Below are positions 13,027 to 28,597 of a stretch of DNA of 64,000 bases, in pieces. This DNA is from Theristus sp. LFF4_11 (taxonomy: Eukaryota; Nematoda; Chromadorea; Monhysterida; Xyalidae). The translations under genes and the position numbers were made by a program. Positions within the stretch are counted from its first letter, which is position 1; each line of letters starts with the position of its first letter. The DNA lies in contig JASANC010003530.1 of assembly GCA_030248135.1 (NCBI GenBank), positions 1-64,000 on the forward strand, read 5' to 3'. The notes beneath the pieces were generated by a model, which saw only the letters and a program-made list of their open reading frames with translations, was not told the origin of the DNA and did no database searches.

Positions 13027-16000
13027 TCATGACTTGGAGCTGCCGCTTGAGGCGGCCAAAATGATGATTAGAACGAGCACCTGAAAATTTTATGGAGGTA
13101 GTTTCGAAGACTGCCAAGTGGACAGAAAACACAAATCGAACAATTTTACAAAACAGAAAGCTTTGTTTCAAACCATGATGACGACGCAAATGACCACTGT
13201 GATCTTGACGTTTTTCCAATACATCTGCTGCTGCAGGTTGCGGCTGTGCGTTCGAAAATTCACAGCCTGCAGAGCAAAACGAACCGTTTCAGGAATATCG
13301 GATAATTCCATTCCAGTGGCTTGCATTGTAAGAATCTATGCTGCATGCAGATGCCACTAGCTGCTTGACTTGACTGTGAATTTGGGTGGGTTTCCACCCC
13401 GCCAATCAGGTGTCAGCTGTTTGCTTCACTGACTGCCCCACAACACACAACACCAACCGAGCTCTCCAGGTGCTCGCTGCGATCAATGAGCAATTCGAGT
13501 TTTTCTCCCCTGTTCGCGAGCGTGTCAATGTTGCGCACCATGATCTTTTTCAAGTCCTCCACCTGTCCTTGGACTGCTGCTGTTTTCGCTGCCGTTCCAT
13601 GCTGCGGCTGACTGCTGCTCGCTTCAACACTCGACGTCAATGAGTCATAGCCTGAGCCACCTGAGCGTCTTCTTTCGTGTTTCAAAGCGCAATTGACATT
13701 GACAAAAAGCCTACTTGGTTCTCAAGTTCTTGCAAACTTAGATCCACTGATCTGCTCTGCTAGAACAGCTAAGTGCAACGACACCAACAGACAACAACAA
13801 GAGACAACATGATCAAACAAATTGCAACCTGGTCGAGTGCTCGCTGGTTGTGCGTTTGCGCCCGACGACCGTTGGTGGAACGTTGCTGCTTTCTAAAGAG
13901 TTGAACAAACACAACACTGACTAATGAGCATGCTACAGTCTACCTCTAACGCGACAGACTCCGCCTCCACAGCAATGCCTGCACAAAAAGCATGCATCAC
14001 GTCATCACCAACCAATCAGCTTGCCTATAATTTAGAGTTCGACTGCGTACATTTCGGTGATGACTTTTGACTTCGACGTTTGGCTCGAATGCAACAAAAA
14101 CTCAATAAAAGCACCATTTCCGACGCCAAGACCGGCCCGAAGTCGTTGTTCATTGCGTACGGTATGGCCGTCAACGCACGCTGACCGTAGATTTGCTGGA
14201 ATCGCTTTTTGATCACGTTCAGGTAGGCGAACGCACGTGAACGCTCGAACGCCTGAATGAAAAGTTGTCGCTGTTGCTGAGTCATTGCAGAGTTTGTTGC
14301 TGTTTTGCGAGAATACAAACTTTAAGCATGACTTCGGTTTGGTTGCATTTGAATTGTGCTCGGCTCGGTCCAGCCTACAGCATGATATGTTATCAAACGG
14401 GTTTGTCCAATCGAAATTCAGAATTGTGTTCATACTGTGTTTGTGGTGCAAAACGTCACTACTGGACCGCCAATACAAACGCATTTTCCAGCTTTCCCGA
14501 CCAATCGTGCACACGTACGTCATCAGTGATGCACATGTACGTTATGCCGGCCTCGCGCACGTAGTGCAGTAGAAACTTGCCATGCGAATAAGTCAGCTTG
14601 TCGTCTCGATCGGGGATTTTCACCAGAACCTGACGGAAAAGTTCACCAGTTTATAAAATGTGCGTATTTGGGGTGTTACTTCGGTGCATTCACAGATTGT
14701 GCTGCGCGTTGGGTATTCGGTTTTGACTAGAATGAAACTGTGAAACATAGGCAATCGGATGACTGCTGCTTTTGAATGGAGTTCATTGATTGGTACAAAC
14801 AGCACGATGCAACCAATCAGCCAGCAACACCGAATTCAAGTGCCAAAGTTGGATGTTTGGTAGTTTATATAGGGTGTTTCAGAAGTAGTGGGTAGGTGTT
14901 TGACGCGTTGTTTCTCGAGTTGTGTTGAACCTTATTCAATGAAACCTTTGACAACTGTTCAGGAAAGTTCAACATAGATTTGTGCATAATTTCTGGAAAA
15001 ATTCATTCACCTGCACACGAATGACAGAGCAAAACACAAAAAAAAATAAAAAATGGACCATAAAATACCAGATCACGCGATACCACTGGACAACAAAGGA
15101 CAACACTCAATGCAAACCTTCAAAAGAACACTTCAAAATGTGTGTGGCGATAGCAGCAAACATCAACAACAACTACAACAGTCAATTTTATCAAATTTCT
15201 GTAAGTGTCCACCATGAGCCTCAATGCATCGCTTGCACCTATCCGTCACGGCCAAAGCCGCCTTCTCGCGCATGCACGCTGGTTTAGCACGTTCCGAAAG
15301 CCGGTAAATATGTAAAAAACAAACAAATCGGATTAAAAAACATTTCGTATTAACGCATGCAATGATTCGACCGCATACAAGCAATGTTTCACCCGGTGTC
15401 AAACAAGAATCCCCAGTTGCGTGCTGAAATCAATGTTTTTTGTGTGTTTTGCTCTGTCATTCGTGTGCAGGTAAATGAATTTCTCTGAAATTTTGCACAA
15501 ATCTAAGTTGAACTTTTCTGAATAACTTTCTAAAATTTCATTGAATATGGTTCAACACAACTCGAGAAATAACGCGTCAAAACACCCACCCACTACTTCT
15601 GAATCACCCTGTAGTTGTCTGGATAATTAGCTATTAGCTGTATTAGCTGATTGGTTGGTGTTTTACTTGAGTATCAGGTTCAACAAAAAGAAATTTGATC
15701 TTTTTTGAAGTGCGAGCGTTTGTGAAAGAGAACAGTTGGAATTTGAGTTGTAAAATCAATGTAAAACCTTGTTTATGAAATGAAAGGTGTAGAAAAATGA
15801 AAAGCAACAGTTTTGATGGCGAAATTTTGATATAATTGGATTTTTGGTTGAAATGAAGAAAGATTTTCTGCAATAATCGTTTTTTAATCGAAATTTTCAA
15901 AAGCTGGTTGACTTAAACATTTCGAAAACAACAGAACTTTGTACAGGTGTCGTGCTCGTGCGTGGTCCTTTTCCTCTTTAACACAGGAAAAAAAAGTGCG

Positions 16001-16885
16001 AAAATAAATTTGATCCTTTTCCACCTTATCAAAAAGGCTTGACTTAGAATTCGGTTTAGGACCATTGACTAGGGTTGTTAAACAAAAATGAAAAATTTTT
16101 TAAAAAAAAGTGATTAAAAAAACAAAAATGCCGATTTTTTTTTAAATTCGAAAAATTTTCCTCTAATATGCTCTGAAAACCTCAATTTTGGCACAATTTT
16201 TCGAAAGTTCAACAAAAATTTTCTTTGATTATACCTCGTAAAACCTTCAGCAGTCGATTTTGGGCTGTTTTACCGACTGATTTTAGGCTACGACAACATC
16301 TGCGATGAAGTTTTTGAGCGTCCCAAAGCTTGGCCTACCATTTCCGATGCAGATAAGGTGACGATTCGCCTCGCAGAGCGTCCGATTGTGCTCGCTGCTC
16401 CGTTTGCAAGCGCTACGTTGTCTGGTTGCTTGCTGCTTCGTGTCGTGTCGTCGCGACACCATCAGAAGAATTGATCGAATTTCAAGGCGGTATGTTTGTC
16501 TTCACTTTAGCATTAGTTTAGCTGGGGACAATTAGTGACGTTTTGGAGGTCAAAACACAAGAAGGGGCATGGTGACGGTTTGGAAAAGGGGTAATTGAGT
16601 CACCAAAACAAAATCTGCAAAGTTCCGCCATACGGGAGTCATTCGGGAGGCGCTTGCATATCATATGTGGTTCTTCGGACTCCCTGATTGATTTAGCACA
16701 ACTTTGATTTTTGAAATTTTTTTTTTAATTTTTTTTTTTAAAAACAAAAATGACGATTTTTGTTTTTTTTAACAACCCTACCATTGACCAACCTGCTGAG
16801 TGACCTCGATGAAGTTGCCAGTGCAAACGGCGTGTTTTGCAAGAACTTGCTCATTTCGAGCAACGACGCTGAACAAAATCGGCAT
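13027..16885 (-). CDS. VAMP7: VAMP7-type longin R-SNARE
   Basis: This is an R-SNARE for late endosome/lysosome and secretory fusion, tail-anchored in vesicles. Coding exons on the minus strand: 16885-16793 (MPILFSVVARNEQVLAKHA), 14629-14519 (KIPDRDDKLTYSHGKFLLHY), 14252-14115 (AFERSRAFAYLNVIKKRF), about 13685-13458 (R-SNARE helix with LKKIMVRNIDTLANRGEKL; the zero-layer Arg sits in NRGE), 13266-13174 and 13080-13027 (TM helix, end SSGSSKS). The first three exons are the longin domain and align throughout with the family. Total about 240 aa versus 220 in human. The linker before the SNARE helix is Ser/Gln-rich. I could not find an AG in the right phase for the start of the fourth exon, so that boundary is open. 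Intron 1 (2.16 kb) contains two MITEs. Confidence 0.92.
14870..15611. mobile_element. Tc1/mariner-like MITE with ~175-bp inverted ends, in VAMP7 intron 1
   Basis: The left end TAGGGTGTTTCAGAAGTAGT and the right end (reverse complement CAGGGTGATTCAGAAGTAGT) continue as imperfect inverted repeats for about 175 bp each, through TTTCTCGAGTTGTGTTGAAC and ACGAATGACAGAGCAAAACA. TA dinucleotides flank it (14868-14869, 15612-15613). The central 390 bp hold no transposase. Confidence 0.85.
16070..16780. mobile_element. family B MITE in VAMP7 intron 1, with 8-bp target duplication
   Basis: The ends are TAGGGTTGTTAAAC and TTTAACAACCCTA. Identical CCATTGAC flanks lie at 16062-16069 and 16781-16788. The 711-bp body matches the three copies near 52-54.5 kb. 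An 8-bp duplication and a TAGGG terminus suggest hAT-type mobilisation. The right flank is also the first part of VAMP7 intron 1, so the element begins 12 nt after the splice donor at 16792. Confidence 0.92.
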
Positions 16886-17509
16886 GATTTCGTATCTAAA
16901 CTGGAAAAAGATCGGCCTGAAACAAATTTGAGAACAAAATTTGATGCAAAAAAGTTCGAGAAATATTGCTACAAGAGACATTGTGAAAAAATTATCGGGA
17001 ACTAACTTTGGAACAAAAAAACTTGATTATTTTTCACACGATTATATTGATTACAGAACAAAATTAATATTTCGCAATTTCATTCGATGCAGCAAAGCTG
17101 CAGGTTGAAACCAGAAAATATAAATTTTTTTCCGATAAAAATCTATTCGAAAGAACCGAAAAGCAAATGCAAAGATTGTTCATTATTTTTTCTTTCTTGA
17201 CTGCACTGCCCGTTTCTCGCACAGCACAACAGCGCTATCAGCAAAAACACACACAAACGTAACGTACCGACCTAAAACGTGGAAACTGGTGGTGGTTATG
17301 TGGTGAACAGTGCATTGGGCAAAAAATACACGATATGTTTGTTGTTGTCTTTGCAGAAAACGTGTGGAACTTGAACGTGCGTCATATGTTTGTTGGGTGG
17401 CATTGAAAGCACTGTGAATTGGCTGCACTGACTGGTTTTGCTTGTCAACACAAACTGCAGCAGCAACAGCAATCTTCGGTGTTGATAGTTTCTGATCAAA
17501 AAACAAAGA
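16886..17509. promoter_or_regulatory. divergent upstream region of VAMP7
   Basis: This 624-bp stretch lies between the VAMP7 start (minus) and the tentative small gene at 17510 (plus). It should contain the VAMP7 promoter and 5' UTR. I see no clear TATA element or other named site. Confidence 0.3.
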
Positions 17510-17754
17510 ATGAGCACAAAAAATGTGCACAAAGTTTCGACTGTTATTGTTCAAACTCTGGGTTATATTTGTATCAGTTACAAGCACTACCGAAGACGTG
17601 GGGGACGTGTTGAAATTCCGCAAGACGACGACAATGACAGTTGCATAACCGATGAAGATCAGGTGTGTTGATCGGCAAACTGTTACTGATTTTATGTTTT
17701 GTTTTTTATTGTTTGTGCTTTTAGTCTAAACCAAGGACAACTTCATCCAGCTGA
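17510..17754 (+). CDS. tentative 60-residue two-exon protein, unknown
   Basis: Exon 17510-17662 runs from an ATG for exactly 51 codons to CAG/gtgtgt. A TTTTAG acceptor at 17724 joins in phase to nine more codons and TGA (17752-17754). The predicted protein has a moderately hydrophobic segment (STVIVQTLGYICISYKHY), a basic patch YRRRGGR and an acidic stretch DDDNDSCITDEDQ. This could be a small single-pass membrane protein. I do not recognise it. It could also be an internal exon of something larger or chance. Support is the correct phase and head-to-head position with VAMP7 only. Confidence 0.28.
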
Positions 17755-17799
17755 TGCATGGTACTCTTCTTTCAAATGGAGGGTCGGGCAGGGTAACCA

Positions 17800-18482
17800 G
17801 ACCTTTCACCGATGGGCATTTCGACTGCGGATCTTTCACCAAAGGGCATTTCACCGATCGCGCATTTCACCGATGGGCATTTCACAGATAGGGCATTTCA
17901 ACGATAGGGCATTTCACCAATGGGCATTTCACCGATGGGCATTTCACAGATAGGGCATTTCAACGATAGGGCATTTCACCGCAATGGGCATTTCACCGAT
18001 GGGCATTTCACCGATGGGCATTTCAACGATAGGGCATTTCACCAATGGGCATTTCACCGATGGGCATTTCACAGATAGGGCATTTCAACGATAGGGCATT
18101 TCACCGCAATGGGCATTTCACCGATGGGCATTTCACCGATGGGCATTTCACCGAAGGACATTTCACCGATGGGCACCGAAATGCCCTATCGGTAAAATGC
18201 CCTATCGGTGAAATGCCTTTCGGTGAAATGCCCATCGGTGAAATGCCCATCGGTGAAATCCCCATCGGTGAAATGCCCATCGGTGAAATGCCCTATCGGT
18301 GAAATGCCCATTGGTGAAATGCCCTATCGTTGAAATGCCCTATATCGGTGAAATGCCCATTGGTGAAATGCCCATTGGTGAAATGCCCTATCGGTGCAAT
18401 GCCCATCGGTGAAATGCCCTATCGGTGCAATGCCCATCGGTGAAATGCCCAATCGGTGAAATGCCCCATCAATGAAATGCCT
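17800..18482. repeat. 15-bp minisatellite that inverts in its middle
   Basis: From about 17800 to 18175 the unit is GATGGGCATTTCACC with variants (AGATAGGGCATTTCA). From about 18178 to 18482 the same unit appears reverse-complemented (ATCGGTGAAATGCCC). Together they form a long hairpin-capable array. Since the unit is 15 bp, frames stay open and read as HFTDG and GEMPI pentapeptides, which I take as a by-product. Confidence 0.95.
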
Positions 18483-19330
18483 CTTAAACGGTCTTATTGC
18501 ATTACTCTCAGAGTGTTTCTGTCATTTTCGACAGTGTCAATAATTTTATCAGCAGCACTGGCAAATTATTTAGGGAAGTTTTGGCATTTCTAAGCTAACC
18601 GCATTGATTGTAAAAGGCACATGTTAATTCAAATTTAAAAATTCGCTAATTAAAAAACAATAAGCTGACAATAAAAATTCATATTCACAATAAATACATA
18701 GAATCTTCAAGGCAAGAATATGTGAAACTGGCACTTAAAATTTTTTCAAAGCATGGAAAAAAATAGCTCCCGAATCCAGAAAACAACACATAATCCGTTC
18801 TATTCAGCTGCCCTTGAATAAAACCCTGAAAAGTTATACGGCACCGTTTTTCATTATGACTGTTGCGTAAAATCTTGAAAAAAATAAAACCCGCTCAAAA
18901 ACAAATTTTTGAGTTGAAACTCGCATGAATGATAAATTGTGATTTAGTTGCCTTTGATTATTGATAATTTGATACATGGACATGACTCAAGTTCAAAAAA
19001 CGTAAAACTTAAAAACTTGAAAATACCAAAGATTTCTGGAGTACAGGCTATAAAGCAAAAACAAAACATTGAATGTTCTGTGGTTGACCGACGACGGTAC
19101 CACCAGAATCATCAGACCTTCGGACGCATATTTTTTCACACAAAATGCAAAAAAAGTAGCCGATAGTGAACTCAGATTTCAATTACGAAACCTGCACAGA
19201 ACTGCAGTGAGGAACCAGCACAGACATTGAACATTTGAGATCAAACCTTGTACGGGAAGAACAGGAAGCATTCCAATAAGAAATGTTCAAATTCGTCAAA
19301 TATGTTCAACTTCAATCGTTGTCGCATTTA
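18483..19330. other. 3' flank of the KLF gene, nothing recognised
   Basis: AT-rich sequence downstream of the KLF stop codon, so part should be its 3' UTR. No clear AATAAA was fixed on the minus strand and no exon or repeat could be supported. Confidence 0.35.
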
Positions 19331-23505
<4,175 letters not shown>

Positions 23506-26500
23506 GATTCGGCGGCCTGGAACTTTGATACCATTCTAGTTACCGTGGTGAAACCGGATATAAGCCTGAAACCCAAACTATGCCACAGTTGAATAGATGC
23601 ATTTCGAGCGTTTATGCTCAGTATTCAATCGGTCAGTCAGCTGGTGGAAAAACATGCGATCACGGCACCCAAGAATTCGGACAGAAATCAGGTTTTCTTG
23701 TTTTCTTAAACCAATCTAACGCAGAGTTTTACTGACGCGATTTTATAATGTTACGTAATTGCAAGTTGAAGTTGGAATGAGATGCTTTCTGCAAAAACAC
23801 ACCCCACAAACTTCAACGTCGGTTTGCTCAGCTTTTTTTTATTTTCGTTGAATAATATGGCGTGGCCCATGCGTGTGGATGGAAGTTATGCACTAATTGC
23901 ATTGGACATTGTTTTTAACGTGCGGTTGACAAGGGAGAAACAAGTTTTCAGAAAATGGGAGAGGCATTTCGATAGCCTGTCACAGCTGCCGTTTAAAAAA
24001 AAGAGAAACCTGGACACACCTTGATACATTTTTCATACGTTTGACATTCAAGTTATTGCAAGTTTGAAAATTTCGCAGTGAATATATTGGCAGTGTAAAG
24101 CAATGCAGCTGTTAACTGTTAAAGAATTTTGCTCCTTTGTAACAGGACCATGATGAGATTTCAGACATTATAAAAAAAGTTCAACCGTTCTAAAATTTCC
24201 CAACTGGCTCAAAACAAGCGTTAATTACGCGTAACAAATCATTGAAGTCACACAAAAACAAAGTTTTTGCCATGTTCTGAACTTGAAAAACTTGCTCATG
24301 CAACTTTCCACAATCAACAACAACAACAACATTTTTGCCAGAAGAAAACATTCAAACTTGAAGTGTTGAAACATATAGGTAGTTTTTCTTTATTGTCACA
24401 AGCGTAATTTATGATAGTTTTTGTTATTGTTCAAAGAAGAATATCAAGGTGTGTGCCTAAAACCCAGTGGGGCAAAACATCACGCCCCCATTTTTCCGTT
24501 ACACCCACGGTGTACAAAAATAGTCGAGTCATTACACGTCCTAAATTGAAAATTGATGCTCATTCCAAAAAGACAGCGTAAAAAACTGAAACATGGAACG
24601 CAGGCAGCGACCGTGCGCGGGGGCAGCCAGTTGAAAGCAAACGTTGCCTAAATTTCTGATCTACAGGGGTACACGGTGTGGCGCAAATTTTCCGCTGCTT
24701 CTTGAGGCATCGCTGCGAGATGCACTAAGAAAGCATTACAACCGTTGGTAAATTGTCTACTGACTACTGAGACACGCGCTTCTCTAAAAGGTTTGAACTA
24801 TTCGACATATTCGTCAAAACTACAGATCAGAAAATGATGACCACACTTAGCATCACCTTGCATGCTAGCGCAGTTGTGTAACAAACATCATTTGGAAACG
24901 GGCTTGCCGCAACACACGCAAAAAAAGCACAACATCAAACAGAAAATACCAAATACAGACTCTCTAGTAAATTTGTCATTTGGCATAAATTTGTTCTAAA
25001 AACAAGTGATAAGATAAGCGTCATATAAACGCACGCGAACGAGAAATGAAAAGCGGCAGAAAGTTTGTTTTTTCGCAGTTCAACCAAGCATGCACCCGCA
25101 AAATGTCCTTGCTTGAATCAATGATGTAGCTTATCACTTTTGAAAATCTTGAACATTTTCGAATACAAACGGTAAATGCGTGTGTGTGCGCGCAGTGGTT
25201 TATACCAAAATAAATTTACAATTATTTCCGATCGAAAAAGGTTATCTGAAACGCTCGTTTTGAGAAGGTTTATTTGCTCCGTGTAAAAACTTGGTAAAAC
25301 CACGCACCACGCCACTTTTGTGGGTGTGATGTAATCAGCGTGTGTATAAGCACAAAATCGTATCAAAACTTTGTTTATACCTTATTAAGCATTAAAAAAC
25401 TAAACCCTAGGTATTTATTATTTCAACCACGAGCGATAAAAATGTAATTCTAATATAGCATTAAAAAGCATAAAAACTGCAGGTCAGGCAGGAGTAGGAG
25501 TAAAGCAGGTTTAAAAGTTACACTGCAATAAAAGTGATAAAGTTTGATACAGAAAGGGCATAAAATTCACAAAATGCCACACCTTATCACCGTTCTCACA
25601 TGCACAACCCGTCTTCACACGTGCGGTGGTTGATTTGGCAGTGCCTACTTCTGACAAGAGCTACCCACATTCAAGAAAAGAAACAATTGCTTCTATTAAA
25701 AAAGGTATCTGCAATTGGTGCTGTTTCTAACGCACATGAATTAACACTGTGCACGATCTTAGTGGGAGGGGCGAGTTTAAAAAAAATTTCGAGATGCAGT
25801 ATTGCGGGTGTAAATTTATAAAACTAATTTTTCATACTGCATTTACTGAACGGAAACGAGACGCCAAGACACAGTTTCCGACATTCAAAAGTTATTAAAA
25901 TTGTTATGACTGTCAGATCGAATCAAATTTTAACAACAGTTTTCAACCAGGACCGACACACAATGCGTAAGATTTTCAATATCTGTGATGATCTTGAAAT
26001 GTTGATTTCGCAGCCAAAAACAACAACGCGCATGTGTGAAACTTTTTACAAGAAGCGCAAGAAAAGGAAAGAAATATAAAAAATCAGATTAAAAACTATT
26101 TTCTTTAAACAAGAGAAAACCAGTTATACGAGTGTGACAAAATCCAGTAATGACGAAGAAAAAACATACAATCGAATTCTGAATTGTGGGCAATCAGCTG
26201 ATTAGTTGGTGATCACGTAATGCATGCTTTTGTTTAGGCATTGGTTGCGGCGGAATTGGGGGGGGGACGGAGTCTGTCCTGTACAGATAGCATACATCCC
26301 GTGATTACCAGCCAATCAACTGATTTGCTTGTAATTTTTGGACCGCATCAGCTCACGTTCGACTCCATTAAAAAGAGTTTATTTAAAATGACGTTTCAGA
26401 AACTGTCCAAATTTAAAAAAGGCGATTTAAGTACGATCAACAAAATAGGCGCCGACTTTTGCGACATGCAAGGTGCACGCCCGCAGAAAGCTGTAAAATC

Positions 26501-26890
26501 ATCAGCTAAATAAAAAAACAACAATATAAAATCGCTTGTTTGTGTTTATTGTGGAAGGAAAAGAGAAACGCACCAAACAATTCTGGCCTGGAGGGTGTGT
26601 TTCGATGGTTTGAAAACCGGTTTTCAAAATATTATGCTTTCATTGTGCGAGGAGATTCTGTGTGTTGTCGTTGTGAGGGTTTGAAAGTGCAAAATTATAG
26701 GCCCATGGTGTTTTTATGTGAAGCTTTTTCATCAGGCATCAGTCAATCAATCAGCAGAAATACACATAATTCACGTGCTTTAAAAAACAGCACTTTGCAA
26801 TGATTTTCATTGTTGCACAAAATTTGTGTGTTCTATCTCTTGTGGACTCACGCACACAATTGTGCCACGCCCACACAGTTCTAGGAGCAG
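23506..26890. other. intergenic AT-rich region
   Basis: It contains the presumed KLF promoter side. A short AAC-triplet run lies near 24310-24330. Frames are short and without credible splice context. A G run lies at 26259-26266. Confidence 0.35.
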
Positions 26891-26975
26891 AGCGCAGCGC
26901 CCGTGAGTAACCACGCGGTTAGTACAGTGCACTTCGTGGAGTAGGCCACCAGATCGAATCCACGCCGGTGTGTCC
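26891..26975 (+). repeat. tRNA-like sequence, possible SINE head
   Basis: The words CCACGCGGTTAGTACAGTGC (A-box-like region) and AGATCGAATCC at 26951-26961 (B-box consensus GWTCRANNC) are spaced as in a pol III promoter. Stems do not pair well enough for a working tRNA, so a tRNA-derived SINE is more likely. A nearby direct repeat ATTGCGAGTGACCA occurs twice between about 27016 and 27070. Confidence 0.4.
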
Positions 26976-27062
26976 ATGTGATAAAGAACGCTATTGAGCG
27001 TTCAGAGGTTGCTCTATTGCGAGTGACCATTAGTTATTTGTAGTTAATACCATTGCGAGTGA

Positions 27063-27310
27063 CCAACCCTAAAACTAAGCTAAGTTGTTGTAGGTCTTCT
27101 AAGCCAAGCCTTTTATATAAAGTCACGTCGGAAACCTGATTTTTTGGAAAAAATGTGTTGGATTTTATGCATTGTAGACATTTTTGGATTCATCACAAAT
27201 CACGAAAAAACATTTCAGGAGATTTGCAATTTGAGATTCGCGCCTGGGCAAATTCGCCGGGAGGCAACTCTTCAGGCCGCAATCAGAGAGTCGCAATTGG
27301 GATGTACCAA
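27063..27310 (+). repeat. dispersed repeat, copy 1 of a pair
   Basis: Words AAAACTAAGC, AAGCCAAGCCTTTTA, TTTTGGATTCATC and a GC-rich tail with GCCGCAATCAGAGAG recur in order at 56303-56600. Non-coding. Confidence 0.65.
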
Positions 27311-28597
27311 GACAAAAACAGTATGTCTCATAGTAATTTTGCACAATAAAATAATAACTTAGTCGGGTGTGAATAATGTTCGACTTTATTGTGCGGGTTT
27401 CCTATGAATCCAGAATTGCCCTGACCACACTGATCACAGAAACCAACTGTGCCATAAAACTTGATTGAATTTAAAACTAGTTTATTATTGTTTTTCGTGA
27501 CCTCCTTTCATAAAAGCGCACGTTTTTTGTGAACCGTATTTTGAGTTGAGGACGTTCATACTGGGCGGTTTAACTCTTTTGTTCTGAGGTCGTCTGGTGC
27601 AAAAATAAAATTTTTATTGTGCGAGGTCGTAACCTTCCGGATGGAAAAATATTTTTATGATTACAAGGTCATAAAGACATAAAAGTCATGCAGTAACTGC
27701 CGCGCTTTGGAAAGGGTGTGAAGTGGACACGCAAAAACATTTTCAGTTCTTGCCCGAGCTGGAACGGTCATATACCGCTATGGCACTTAAAAGAAGTCAC
27801 AGAGAAAATTTGGCACCGAGCAAGTGTGTTCTTAAGATGCTGAAACGATTTTATTTGTTTGAGTGTGATGTTTCAATTGCCAACAAATCGGAAAAATTTT
27901 AAACAAATTTGGAAAACAAATCTCAAAAACAAAAACTTTTTTCACAACCGGAAATATTAAAAAAATCGTTCAGTTGCAGTTTTAAAGGAAAAACGAGAGC
28001 CCAAGCAGAACTGAGCTTATCTCTGTATTTCTAGGTTTCTGTTTATACCGCCCACGGAAACGTTGACGCAAAAAACAAGTACTGATAAAACAATATTAAG
28101 CAAATGTAACTTTAGCCTGTTCGCGTTTCATAAAAATATAAACTGACGCACATTCAACTTGAACGGTACAAAACGACAACAGCAGTCTGTTGTAGATTTT
28201 GGGTAGCTCATTACATTTTTCGTTCTGACTGCTTTTTTACAAAATTTTAATTCACCGCAACTTGGTTTCAGTTGCTAAAAATTACGATATATATTTAGAA
28301 TGGCGAAAAATAAATAAAAATACAGAAAATTATTGACAAGTAAAAACTAAGTATTCCAATGCCACTTGCATTTTGTAACACCAATCTGAAATAAATTGAT
28401 GTAATTTCAAAGAACTCAGACCTGAACAAAACATAACGCTTTACAAACCAAATCTTCGGGTCAATTGAAAAGACCGCAAAACAATTATACACAACACAAT
28501 ATATAACAAAAAGTACCTTTGGGATCGTTTATTAGCATGTAAATTATTTCTTAAGCTAGAATACAAAAAAGAATCACTGATTTATCCAATTAGTGTA
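27311..28597. other. intergenic, nothing recognised
   Basis: AT-rich sequence up to the stop codon of the CPG4-like gene; part of it may be that gene's 3' UTR. Confidence 0.35.

Noticed and set aside
17699..18302. Long frames encoding HFTDG or GEMPI repeats as a repeat protein
   Set aside because: The 15-bp unit keeps all frames open automatically; no start context or splice support.
17800..18482. CRISPR-like array
   Set aside because: Units are contiguous 15-mers without spacers, in a eukaryotic genome, and switch orientation.
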